64,000 nucleotides of DNA, taken from positions 1 to 64,000 of the forward strand of contig JAQULH010000002.1 of the NCBI GenBank assembly GCA_029004215.1, given 5' to 3'. Position 1 is the stretch's first letter. Every line of letters begins with the position of its first letter. Origin of the DNA: Patescibacteria group bacterium (GTDB lineage: Bacteria > Patescibacteriota > Patescibacteriia > 2-12-FULL-60-25). The notes beneath the pieces are model-generated. The model saw only the letters and a list, made by a program, of their open reading frames with translations. It did no database searches and had not been told where the DNA came from. Below, in pieces: positions 54,376-63,410 of this stretch. The position numbers and the translations under genes were made by a program.

Positions 54376-54912
54376 TTAATAAACTTCAACTGTCACATAC
54401 CTGACGCCAAAACGGACGGCCTGCGTGCGAGTTGGCATCCAAAGGTCTAACCGGTTGTAATAACGGTCGTTCATGCGATCACGTACAACAAAAATTTGGT
54501 CCCCGAAAAATTCGGGGATTTTGACGATGGCATGCAAGGGAAGGAAGTTGGAAGCGATTGTATTGGCTGCCCCATAACGTGCGTAGTTCTCGCAAACGTC
54601 ATAACCGGTGGCAGTCAGACAAGGGGTATCGTCCGTTTGGTCCAAAGTGCTGGAGTAGGCAGTAGCCAAAACCCTGACTTTCTTTTTAGGCTCTGGCGAT
54701 TGGCGGCAGATTGGCGTCTCCCTTTGGCCTTCCCAAACCAAGCGAGGTAAAGGCATCCTGGGAACCATGACCAAAATCCAGGCGGCTATGGATATGATAA
54801 TCAGCGACAGCACTAAAAATGCGGCTGTTACCCACATTTTGACGCTCAGCGGTATCTTTTCACATTCTTCCGGCGGGCAAAGCTTGATTGATTTTCCTGT
54901 TTCGTTTGGCAT
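54376..54912 (-). CDS. Membrane-anchored 3D-domain protein
   Basis: 178 residues with a cytoplasmic tail, a membrane helix (about 25-49) and an exported 3D domain: T-A-Y-S-S-T (about 88), C-x-T-A-T-G-Y-D-V-C, N-T-I-A-S-N-F-L-P-L-H-A-I-V (about 117-130), and V-V-R-D-R-M-N-D-R-Y (about 142-151) with the three conserved Asp of the name. The fold is the double-psi barrel seen in MltA and RlpA-like peptidoglycan-active proteins, so a wall-binding or lytic role is likely. It is divergent from the SDR gene. Confidence 0.85.
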   Translation of the reverse strand: MPNETGKSIKLCPPEECEKIPLSVKMWVTAAFLVLSLIIISIAAWILVMVPRMPLPRLVWEGQRETPICRQSPEPKKKVRVLATAYSSTLDQTDDTPCLTATGYDVCENYARYGAANTIASNFLPLHAIVKIPEFFGDQIFVVRDRMNDRYYNRLDLWMPTRTQAVRFGVRYVTVEVY

Positions 54913-54994
54913 CTGACTACATTATAACTCCAATATTAGACAATAGCGAGATATTGGGTTTAAATAAGGCCAGCGAAAGCCTAACCAAACTATT

Positions 54995-55849
54995 ATGACT
55001 GACCAGAATTTGTCGCTCGTGCAGCCAACGATTGACCACGCCATCCAAGCGGCTCCCGAAAAGCCCAAGCTGGAAGCTGCCCCCAAAGAGATAAAAAAGG
55101 ACTACGCCTTGATCACTGGCGCATCATCTGGCATAGGCGAAGCTTTTGCCAAAGTTTTGGCAGCCAAAAAGAAACCCTTGATACTAATTGGCAAGAATGA
55201 AACTAAACTCAAAGCGTTGGCTGAAGAGTTAAGGACAAGGGAGGGGATAGACGTGCGTTTTTTGCCGATTGATCTGGCCCGCTCAAAGGAACTTCCACTC
55301 TTACCCGGCAAACTCCAAAATATGGGAATCACTGTTGACGTTTTGATTAACAATGCTGGTTTTGGCAAATACGGCCAAGAAAGTGAAATCCGCTATGAAG
55401 ATGATTTAAACATGGTTAACTTGAATTGCCGAGCTGTCTTGGCTTTAACCAAACTCTTCTTGCCTAGCATGCTAGCGAGGCGGAAAGGCGCCATCATCAA
55501 TGTAGCCTCAACTGCCGGCTTTTTTCCGTGGCCGACTATGACAACTTACGCCGCGACCAAAGCCTTTGTCATTAGCTATTCACAGGGTTTAGCCGAGGAA
55601 CTCAAAGGCAAGGGCGTCAAAGTCCTTTGCACTTGCCCTGGTCCGGTTGCCACCTCATTCCAGGAACGTGCCGGCTTAAAAGTTGATCCCAATGATTATA
55701 AACGCTACTCCGACCCCCAGACAATTGTCGAAAAAACCTTAGAAGCGCTCAAATCAAACAAGAGCCTGGTCATTGTCGGCAACTCAACAGGCTGGACAAA
55801 GTGGGCGCTAAAACTATTGCCTCGCTCGCTGTTCATCAAGCTCGTCTAG
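54995..55849 (+). CDS. Short-chain dehydrogenase/reductase
   Basis: 284 residues. After a 30-residue hydrophilic N-terminal extension (not typical of the family) come T-G-A-S-S-G-I-G (about 40-47), N-N-A-G (about 118-121), and the catalytic Ser plus Y-A-A-T-K (about 170 and 185-189). NAD(P)-dependent oxidoreductase; the DltE/YqjQ-type subgroup is plausible from the C-terminal pattern, but the substrate is unknown. Confidence 0.92.
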   Translation: MTDQNLSLVQPTIDHAIQAAPEKPKLEAAPKEIKKDYALITGASSGIGEAFAKVLAAKKKPLILIGKNETKLKALAEELRTREGIDVRFLPIDLARSKELPLLPGKLQNMGITVDVLINNAGFGKYGQESEIRYEDDLNMVNLNCRAVLALTKLFLPSMLARRKGAIINVASTAGFFPWPTMTTYAATKAFVISYSQGLAEELKGKGVKVLCTCPGPVATSFQERAGLKVDPNDYKRYSDPQTIVEKTLEALKSNKSLVIVGNSTGWTKWALKLLPRSLFIKLV

Positions 55850-55857
55850 TAACACCT

Positions 55858-55932
55858 GTCATTGCGAGCGAAGTTCGACGTAGCGCGGCAATCTCCGGAG
55901 ATTGCTTCGTCGCTGCAGCTCCTCGCAATGAC
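55858..55932. repeat. Long palindromic intergenic repeat
   Basis: Outer arms GTCATTGCGAG (55858-55868) and CTCGCAATGAC (55922-55932); centre GCAATCTCC-GGAGATTGC (55888-55905). The same type of sequence (GTCATTGCGAGCGAAG...) is common as a dispersed repeat in many bacteria. Confidence 0.85.
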
Positions 55933-56000
55933 GAACAGAGCTTCGATATGCTATACTGTCATCGGGGCGCGTTTTGTTAGCAGCGCACCATATTGAAAGT

Positions 56001-56819
56001 ATGCCAAAGCCTCGAACTAAAAAGACCAAGCCTATAACCTGGAAACACGCTGACAGCGTTTGGGCAACCCTTAGCGTCATCAGTTTCCCGACTGTCGCCC
56101 TTTCATTGGCCAGCTTGGGATGGCAACCCTATGCCGCTTTTCTCATGGCCTGCGTAGGCACCTTGGCAGTCCTTTTTATCGAAGCTATAGTGCGCGGCAA
56201 GAGCTGGATTTTCCAAGATGCTTACCGCCACATATTTGAACACCAAGAAACTCCTTTTCGTATTTTAGTCGTGACTGGCGGCGTGCTGTTGATATTGGAA
56301 ACTTTATTGGTATTTGAGTTTTTACAAAACCCGGCCGTTGACGGCATGGTGCTTAATGTCCTGGCCCGTAAGCAATGTACTACACCGCAAGCGCCTTTTG
56401 CCCATCTTGTCTGTCCGATGTTTGAAAAAAAGCCAACCATCAACAGGCAAGAGTTTGCCCTGACTTATTCGTTGGAAGAGGCTGCCAAGAAACATTTGAT
56501 ACCTTCGGCTCTGGCCGGATCCTGCATTGTGCTCCCCACTGAAAAGCTGGACTTAACTCAATCCAACCTGACTTTTTTTGCTTATTGCCAAACTTGGCAA
56601 GCTGATACGTGCCAAGCATTAAAAACAGGGGAGTCAGCCATGGTAAACGCTCAGATGAACCGAGATGGCCAAGGTTTTTATACCCCGACTGCCTGGCAAG
56701 AGGATAAGCAATCAACCCAATACCAAAGCCTGACCGCCAATAAGAGCTTGCTTGAATATCTTGACCAACAACTGAACCGAAGGTGCTTAACCGACCTTAA
56801 GCAACCTGTAAGATTCTAA
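56001..56819 (+). CDS. Membrane protein with exported domain, unknown
   Basis: 272 residues from ATG 56001. Three hydrophobic helices (about 19-40, 44-62 and 88-110), then a soluble region of about 155 residues with five or six Cys and no recognised fold. The first helix is preceded by a Lys/Arg-rich N-terminus (PKPRTKKTKPITWK). Composition similar to its neighbours. Confidence 0.55.
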   Translation: MPKPRTKKTKPITWKHADSVWATLSVISFPTVALSLASLGWQPYAAFLMACVGTLAVLFIEAIVRGKSWIFQDAYRHIFEHQETPFRILVVTGGVLLILETLLVFEFLQNPAVDGMVLNVLARKQCTTPQAPFAHLVCPMFEKKPTINRQEFALTYSLEEAAKKHLIPSALAGSCIVLPTEKLDLTQSNLTFFAYCQTWQADTCQALKTGESAMVNAQMNRDGQGFYTPTAWQEDKQSTQYQSLTANKSLLEYLDQQLNRRCLTDLKQPVRF

Positions 56820-56841
56820 ACCGTCATGCTAAACTAGTGGC

Positions 56842-58191
56842 ATGCTCGTCACGCTTTTTGGAGCTGCTCGGGAAGTTACTGGCTCGTGCTATTACATAGA
56901 ATCCAATAAAACCAGAATCCTGGTTGATTGCGGCCTTTTTCAGGGCACGACTTTGGCGCATTCCAAAAACTTTGAGCCCTTTGGCTTTGATGTCTCCAGG
57001 CTTGATGCTGTGGTTGTCACGCACGCTCACCTTGATCATGTCGGGCGCTTGCCGGTCCTGGTCAAAAATGGCTTCAAAGGCCGGATTTTTCTGACGCCTC
57101 CCACGGCCAAACTGACCCAGCTCGTCTTAGAGGATGCGGCTGAAATCATGGACGAAGAATTCCAGAGGTCATATACGCCTAAACTATATTCGAACGAAGA
57201 CGTGGCAGGTGTCGTTTCTCTTTTTAAGACGATTGACGATAACTCCCCAATTAAAATTAAAGACCTTAAAGTCACTTATCATAACGCGGGCCACATTTTT
57301 GGCAGCTCCTTTTTATCTATCGAGGCAGGGGATGGCTCGAGGGCGGTTTTTTCCGGCGACCTTGGCAATGTCAACACGCCTTTACTCCAGCCCAAAGATG
57401 CTTTAACCATGACTGATACGCTCTTTATCGAGTCAACTTACGGCAACCGTATCCATGAAAATGAAAGCATCCGGGCCGAGTTGTTAAAAAAGACAATCGT
57501 GGAGACTATCAATAAAAAAGGCGTGCTCATGATCCCGTCCTTTGCCATCGAACGCACCCAGGAGATTCTCTTTGAATTGAATCATTTTGTCGAAAACCGG
57601 CTCATGCCGCCCGTGGACATCTATCTCGACAGTCCCATGGCTATCAAGGCCTCTGTTATCTTCGACCAATTCCCGAAATACTATAACCGGGAAGCTTTGA
57701 GGCTGATCACAGCCGGAGATAAACTTTTCGAATTCCCAGGCCTAAAAGAGACTTTGTCGCGGGAGGATTCCAAAACCATCAACCAAGCACCCCGTCCTAA
57801 GGTCATTATTGCCGGTTCTGGCATGATGAATGGCGGGCGTATCCTGCATCATTTGGTCCGTTATTTGGGCGATAAAAATTCAACCGTGCTGATCATCGGT
57901 TACCAGGCCGAAGGCACGCTCGGCAGACGTCTTTATACGGGCGAAAAACACGTAACTGTCCTTAGCGAGAGGATTGACGTTAAAGCCAAGATAACCAGCA
58001 TCGGTGCCTACAGCGCCCACGCCGACCAGCGTATGCTATTGGATTGGATCAAAACTGCCGCCAAGCTCCCCAAAAAAATCTACTGCACGCATGGCGAAGA
58101 AGCAGCCTCAGCCGCCTTAGCCACCCGCATCAAAGATGAAATGGAAGTGACGGCTGACGTGCCAAGGTTTGGGGAGACGATTGAGATATAA
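56842..58191 (+). CDS. Metallo-beta-lactamase/beta-CASP RNA nuclease
   Basis: 449 residues. HAHLDH (about 60-65) and the second H/D set are the binuclear zinc site; the C-terminal beta-CASP region includes the paired blocks with GSGMMNGGRILHHL (about 327-340) and T-H-G-E-E (about 415-419). This CPSF73-like family (YSH1/Rv-type, RNA specificity domain) processes or degrades RNA from the 5' end. Four-nt gap to the next gene, so they are likely co-transcribed. Confidence 0.93.
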   Translation: MLVTLFGAAREVTGSCYYIESNKTRILVDCGLFQGTTLAHSKNFEPFGFDVSRLDAVVVTHAHLDHVGRLPVLVKNGFKGRIFLTPPTAKLTQLVLEDAAEIMDEEFQRSYTPKLYSNEDVAGVVSLFKTIDDNSPIKIKDLKVTYHNAGHIFGSSFLSIEAGDGSRAVFSGDLGNVNTPLLQPKDALTMTDTLFIESTYGNRIHENESIRAELLKKTIVETINKKGVLMIPSFAIERTQEILFELNHFVENRLMPPVDIYLDSPMAIKASVIFDQFPKYYNREALRLITAGDKLFEFPGLKETLSREDSKTINQAPRPKVIIAGSGMMNGGRILHHLVRYLGDKNSTVLIIGYQAEGTLGRRLYTGEKHVTVLSERIDVKAKITSIGAYSAHADQRMLLDWIKTAAKLPKKIYCTHGEEAASAALATRIKDEMEVTADVPRFGETIEI

Positions 58192-58195
58192 AGCT

Positions 58196-61100
58196 ATGCC
58201 TGAACCAAAATTTCCTAATCCCTTTGCCGAAACTCCAACTACTCAGGAGTCTCATGTTCAGCAAACTGCGGAAACAGAACCATCCAGAGAAGAGATCCTT
58301 GATAAGGCCGTGGAGCTTATGAGTAAAGCTAGCTATGGGGAAGGGATCGATGAATTTTATAAATTCCTAGAAAAGAATGAAAAATTCCATAAAGACATTG
58401 TCCTTAAGCTTATCGAGGAGAAATACGGTCATTACGTAGTTAACATTTTTGATAAATTTAGCGGACTAGACCATCAAGACATGGCTCTAAAGTTTATTGA
58501 AGCAGGGTTAGGGGCATTCGTTGCGCAAAACCTGAATAAATTCCATGGACTGGATCATGAAGCCATCGCCCTAAAACTTATCGAGGCAGGAGATGGAAAC
58601 TCCGTTGCTTATAATCTGCCGTCTTTCCAAGGCTTAGACAAAGAACTTGCCTTTAAGCTGATCGAGGCATCGGAAGAAGGAGCACATGTGGCTTACAATA
58701 TGGATAAATTTCCGAGACAGGACCACGCGGCCATCGCCCTTAAACTCTTCGAAAAGAGGCGGGGAAACGACGTCGCTTTAAATCTCGAATCTTTCCATGG
58801 ACTGGATCATAAAGCCATCGCCCTAAAACTTATCGAGGCAGGCTTGGCTAAATCACTCGCGGATAATATAAACAAATTCAAAAATCTGGATAAAGAAGTC
58901 GCACTTAAACTCATCGATACACCAAAGGCCTCCCATATCGTCTATCAACATCCTGAAAAATTCCATGGCCTGGATGCTGAGGTGACGGTAAGGCTGAAGT
59001 ATTTGAAGATGGATCTCGACATTCCCAGCCGTCCGGAATTAGTCCCGAATGAAAGTTCACCGGAATGGGTGCGCGATGCCTGGGCGCTTTATGACGACCC
59101 CAAGATGCCACTCAAAATTAGGGAAAGTCAGGAAAATGCAGACGCTGTAGTGAAGAGCACGGAACAACAAAGGGAGTTATTGCCTAAAGCCTTGCGAGCG
59201 CGCCTGACATGCAAGCTTTCGCCCCATGAATATCTGTGGATCGCCAGTGAAACTGATCCCGCCATGCTTGATTCCCGGCAATTGATTGAGCGTATTAAAG
59301 GCGGGATTGATCAAAATCTCGGGCAACAACTCGATTTGGGCAGTGAAATTTTTGGTGATAAGAACATGTTGGAGTACATGAACCGGGCTGACATGATTCG
59401 CCACGACGCCTTGCATTTCATGCCGCAATTAATCGCCGTCTTCAAAAATAGTGGTCTGTCGGCGGATGAATTTGCCAAAAATATTTTGCTGCAAGTGGCT
59501 AAGGATCAATCAAGCGACGAAACAGGTACGGCCCACCATAAGCTGGCCATGCTCTGCCAAAGTCTGGAAAATAGTGATCCGGAAGAAATTAAGAATAAAC
59601 TCAAACAATACTCCAATGTCGAGGCGCTTCAGAAATTGGCCCAGGGCATGGATATGACCGGGTCTTTTACCTCTTGGAAAGCGATGAAGAAATATTGCGA
59701 TGTGATCTCATTACTGAACAAAACCGAGGTGCTGGATCAGCTTAATGACCCGTCTCTTTCGCCCAAAATGCGCGCTTTCGTGGAAAAACTGGCTTTCCAT
59801 CCCAACATCGCCATGGACAGCGTCATGCAATTCTGGCGGGAACCGGCTAAATTCCTGGGTATTGACGACCGGCACACCGACCAACAAATCAACCAAGTCA
59901 AAAAACCGAGCAATTATATTTCATTGCCCTACTTAGGCTTGACGGCCGAGGATTTACGGGATGCTTACGTTGAAGGGAACATTGATCAAATACAAACTCT
60001 GCCCCCCATGGAATCTGAGTACAGCAAGATCGGATTGAGTGACGCAGACAACCCAGAAACGTCAGAGGGTCTGCATAATTATTTGATTAAAGCCTTAGGC
60101 CAGGAACGCAAAGGAGTCAAAGGCCAGGCTAAGCGACCCAAGAAACTTTTTGATAACGTCAAACGTTTTTGCAAGGAAAATGCTTTAGATTTCGGGCGAC
60201 TCGTTTCCGACCCTGTGGCCGTGGCAGGATTAGACCAAGCCAAACGTGCGACACTCCATGAGTTGGTTTTCGATGCGGAAACCGGGATGAACGAACCTGA
60301 AGACTTGGGCGAAACTTACCGCGTCCGCCTGGGCCGCAAGAGCGATCCGGACATGACCGTGGCCGGCAATGATACGGCCAGCTGCATGCCGTTCGGCTCC
60401 GGCAAGAACAATGTCTACATGTTCAACCCGAACTGCGTCCAATTGGTATTGGAACGGCGGACAGAGGACGGTAAATGGCGCACCGCCGCCCAATCGGTGG
60501 TGACCATAGACCATAAAGCCACGAAAAAGACACCTGAATTAATCAATGGCTACAAAGAGCACCAGGCGCTTAAAGATTTGTTCGAGGCGGAAGATTTTGC
60601 GAATCTACCGGTCGTGACTTGTGACAACATAGAAATCGCCAAGAACGAGGAGGGTAAGCGTTCTCAGAATATCCGCCAAGCGTACGAGCTTTTTTTCAAA
60701 AAATACTTGGCCGAGAATGCACTGACCTTGGGGGTCGACCCCACGCGCGTGGCCATAGGCACGGGTTACACGCCCGATGCCCTCGGCCTAAAGAAAGAGG
60801 AGAATCATTACGTGCCGCAAGCGCCCATGGGCTACTCGGACAATGTCCATGACCAGTGTTATGTCATGGAAACCGGTTTGCCGGCCGGCGAACGCCTGGC
60901 CCAGGCGCAAACCAAACCGCTCATCGTGCGTGATGCGATCGCCGCGGCTTATATCGAAGGCAAGGCTTACGCAGACAATGACAGCCTGATGGAATATTTG
61001 CACAAAGTCCAAAACAACATCATAGGTTCTCAGATCGCCAATGAATACTTCCACCGGCCCAACCTGTCTTTCATCACCAAAGACGAAAGGGGAGTGCCTC

Positions 61101-61471
61101 AAGGTTACATGGTCGCTTATGAGGGAAAAGCTGAAGATAAACCAATGGTCTATATTTCTGATCTGGCGGCCGACCCGGAAAACAAAATAGCCGGGGTGGT
61201 ATTGGTCAGAAAATTCCTCCGCAGTTATTTTGAGGCTTATGGCGTGGCCAATAAACCCTATCTCCCCATTTTTACCAACGCACGCGAAAAGACATCTTAC
61301 CAATGGATCCTCAAACTGGCCGAGGCCGAAGCCAAGAAGCGTGGCTGCGTGGTCGAACTTTTCGAAACCGGAACTTACAAGCAAGGAACCGACACCATGC
61401 ATAATATTTATATTTTAATCGGGAAAGATAAACAGGAAATTGAAATGCAGAAAAAAGAAATTAAGCTATAA
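58196..61471 (+). CDS. Giant repeat protein with unknown cysteine-containing core and GNAT-like end
   Basis: 1091 residues from ATG 58196, 4 nt after the beta-CASP gene. No signal or membrane segment. Residues about 60-265 are seven to eight tandem units of about 28 residues with consensus N-x-x-K-F-x-G-L-D-x-x-x-I-A-L-K-L-I-E-A-G-x-G-x-x-V-A, predicted helical solenoid. A long middle part includes GNDTASCMPFGSGKNNVY (about 722-739), suggestive of a conserved Cys active or binding site. The end (about 960-1085, VYISDLAADPENKIAGVVLV and IFTNAREKTSYQWILKLAE) has the strand-helix order of a GNAT acetyltransferase. No known family was recognised for the whole. Confidence 0.8.
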   Translation: MPEPKFPNPFAETPTTQESHVQQTAETEPSREEILDKAVELMSKASYGEGIDEFYKFLEKNEKFHKDIVLKLIEEKYGHYVVNIFDKFSGLDHQDMALKFIEAGLGAFVAQNLNKFHGLDHEAIALKLIEAGDGNSVAYNLPSFQGLDKELAFKLIEASEEGAHVAYNMDKFPRQDHAAIALKLFEKRRGNDVALNLESFHGLDHKAIALKLIEAGLAKSLADNINKFKNLDKEVALKLIDTPKASHIVYQHPEKFHGLDAEVTVRLKYLKMDLDIPSRPELVPNESSPEWVRDAWALYDDPKMPLKIRESQENADAVVKSTEQQRELLPKALRARLTCKLSPHEYLWIASETDPAMLDSRQLIERIKGGIDQNLGQQLDLGSEIFGDKNMLEYMNRADMIRHDALHFMPQLIAVFKNSGLSADEFAKNILLQVAKDQSSDETGTAHHKLAMLCQSLENSDPEEIKNKLKQYSNVEALQKLAQGMDMTGSFTSWKAMKKYCDVISLLNKTEVLDQLNDPSLSPKMRAFVEKLAFHPNIAMDSVMQFWREPAKFLGIDDRHTDQQINQVKKPSNYISLPYLGLTAEDLRDAYVEGNIDQIQTLPPMESEYSKIGLSDADNPETSEGLHNYLIKALGQERKGVKGQAKRPKKLFDNVKRFCKENALDFGRLVSDPVAVAGLDQAKRATLHELVFDAETGMNEPEDLGETYRVRLGRKSDPDMTVAGNDTASCMPFGSGKNNVYMFNPNCVQLVLERRTEDGKWRTAAQSVVTIDHKATKKTPELINGYKEHQALKDLFEAEDFANLPVVTCDNIEIAKNEEGKRSQNIRQAYELFFKKYLAENALTLGVDPTRVAIGTGYTPDALGLKKEENHYVPQAPMGYSDNVHDQCYVMETGLPAGERLAQAQTKPLIVRDAIAAAYIEGKAYADNDSLMEYLHKVQNNIIGSQIANEYFHRPNLSFITKDERGVPQGYMVAYEGKAEDKPMVYISDLAADPENKIAGVVLVRKFLRSYFEAYGVANKPYLPIFTNAREKTSYQWILKLAEAEAKKRGCVVELFETGTYKQGTDTMHNIYILIGKDKQEIEMQKKEIKL

Positions 61472-61478
61472 TTGAAAT

Positions 61479-62405
61479 ATGACTTGGATTATCATCGCTC
61501 TTATCGGTCACGCAGCCAACGGATTTGCCTTCGTGATCGATAAGATACTTCTCAAGAACGCTTTCAAGCGCAGCGCCACTTATGCCGGCATGGTCGGGCT
61601 TTTGTCGGGCTTAGCCATCGTGCTGATCCCTTGGGTTACCAGCTGGCCAATCGGAGTCGACATCTTGTGGGCCATCCTTTGCGGCATAACCTTTATGGCC
61701 GCGCTTTGGACGTTTTTTGCGGCCTTGTCGCGGGGTGAAGCCAGCCGCGTAGTGCCAATCATCAGTGCCCTGATACCGGTCATGACTTTGATTGGGGCCT
61801 ACTCTTTTTTAGGCGAACGTCTCTCTTACCAGCAATTGATTGGCTTTGCCCTTTTGATTGTCGCCACTATCCTTTTGGCCGGAGGTAAAGCGCAGACCAG
61901 GCTGACCAAAACCACCATCTTATTATGCATACTTTCGGCTTTGATGTTTGCCGTGAGCGCCATCAGCGGCAAAGCAGTTTATGACAGCGCCGGTTTCCTG
62001 GGTGGGTTTGTGACCACCCGAATCGTGGCGGCTGCCACGGCGCTGATCTTAGCTTGCTTGATTGACCCGATGTCTGGCGCTGAAATGTTATCCATTATCC
62101 ACGCTCATAAAGGCAAGAAAAAAGGCGAGGCAATATCCGGTTCATCAGCTGCCAAGCTGGCCGTGGTCGGCCAGGTTTTGGGCGGCATTGGCTTCATACT
62201 GCTCCAATATGCTATTTCCTTGGGCAGCGCTTCCATCGTCAATGCGCTGCAAGTCATGCAGTTCGCCTTACTAGTCATCATAGCTTTTGTCCTTAAATCA
62301 AAGGCCCAAACCTTGCTTGGCGAATCCTTGAAACGAAACGTCATTGCCCTTAAAGCAGTTGCCCTGGTTGTCATGGCTGTTGGGTTGGCGATGATTAGTT
62401 TATAA
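61479..62405 (+). CDS. EamA/DMT family transporter
   Basis: 308 residues, ten transmembrane helices in two EamA repeats (first about 5-135, second about 145-305), with a basic loop between helices 7 and 8 (AHKGKKKGEAIS). Drug/metabolite transporter superfamily members export amino acids, nucleotide sugars or other small molecules; substrate not determinable. Starts 8 nt after the repeat protein and 2 nt before the next gene. Confidence 0.9.
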   Translation: MTWIIIALIGHAANGFAFVIDKILLKNAFKRSATYAGMVGLLSGLAIVLIPWVTSWPIGVDILWAILCGITFMAALWTFFAALSRGEASRVVPIISALIPVMTLIGAYSFLGERLSYQQLIGFALLIVATILLAGGKAQTRLTKTTILLCILSALMFAVSAISGKAVYDSAGFLGGFVTTRIVAAATALILACLIDPMSGAEMLSIIHAHKGKKKGEAISGSSAAKLAVVGQVLGGIGFILLQYAISLGSASIVNALQVMQFALLVIIAFVLKSKAQTLLGESLKRNVIALKAVALVVMAVGLAMISL

Positions 62406-62407
62406 AT

Positions 62408-63409
62408 ATGAAAAAAACCACAAAAAAGACACTGAAAATAGTCGGCCTGGTGCTAGCGGCCTGTTTTATCGTCATTGTCTGCGGCTTTTTAGCCATGAGC
62501 TTAAGGCTGCCAATGCAGCAGACAGTTGGTGTGACCTTTAGTAAACCTTACGCCGAAGAATTCAAACTTGATCCGGACCAAGTCCTGTCAGCAAGTTTAA
62601 ACGACTTGAATATCAGGCGTTTCCGCATCCCGGCCTACTGGAGCCTGCTCGAACCGCAAAAAGGAGAATGGAACTGGTCTTGGCTGGACAATGAATTGGA
62701 CAGCATTGCCGCCAAACAGGGGAGCGTTGTCTTGGCAGTCGGAGAAAAATTGCCGCGCTGGCCAGAATGCTGGATACCTGACTGGGCCATTAACCTGTCG
62801 AATGCAGAGCGGGAACAAGCTGTTTTGGATTATTTGAACCAAGTCATTAAACGTTACAAAGGCCACCCGGCAGTCAAGAGTTGGCAGGTAGAAAATGAGC
62901 CGGGTTTCCCGTTTGGCAAATGCCCGGAAACGGCTGATGGCTTGTTTGATAAAGAACTTCAGCTAGTTCGTTCGCTGGACACTAAACCAATAGCCACAAC
63001 TGATTCCGGTGAGTTGTCTTTTTGGACATTAGGCCACAGGGTCGACCGCTTGGGCGTCAGTGTCTATCGCGTAGTCATTGGCCCATTGGGCATCTTCCAT
63101 TATTGGTTCGTGCCTCCGCAATTTTATCTGCGCAAGGGTCAAGTCATGGGTTTGCTCTGGGGCATAAAAGAGTTTTACGTCAGCGAGTTCCAAATGGAGC
63201 CATGGACCAAACGCGCAACCCTGCTCGAAACTCCCATCGACGAGCAAATGCAGACTTTTGACATCAAACAAATGAAAGATAATATCGATTTTGCCAAAAA
63301 TTCCGGCATTTCGACAATCGATTACTGGGGTGTAGAATGGTGGTATTGGATGAAGACCACCCAAAACCATCCAGAATTCTGGGAAACAGCTAAAACCATC
63401 TTCCAATAA
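62408..63409 (+). CDS. Membrane-anchored glycoside-hydrolase-like TIM-barrel protein
   Basis: 333 residues. One N-terminal membrane helix (about 9-31), then a TIM-barrel: R-R-F-R-I-P-A-Y-W-S-L-L-E-P-Q-K-G (about 72-88), V-E-N-E-P-G (about 162-167, candidate acid/base Glu) and S-E-F-Q-M-E-P-W (about 257-264, candidate nucleophile Glu). The pair of Glu after strands 4 and 7 and the opening Y-W-x-x-x-E-P-x-x-G are clan GH-A features (families such as GH42 and GH5). Probably an outer-surface glycosidase; specific family not determined. Confidence 0.75.
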   Translation: MKKTTKKTLKIVGLVLAACFIVIVCGFLAMSLRLPMQQTVGVTFSKPYAEEFKLDPDQVLSASLNDLNIRRFRIPAYWSLLEPQKGEWNWSWLDNELDSIAAKQGSVVLAVGEKLPRWPECWIPDWAINLSNAEREQAVLDYLNQVIKRYKGHPAVKSWQVENEPGFPFGKCPETADGLFDKELQLVRSLDTKPIATTDSGELSFWTLGHRVDRLGVSVYRVVIGPLGIFHYWFVPPQFYLRKGQVMGLLWGIKEFYVSEFQMEPWTKRATLLETPIDEQMQTFDIKQMKDNIDFAKNSGISTIDYWGVEWWYWMKTTQNHPEFWETAKTIFQ

Positions 63410-63410
63410 T

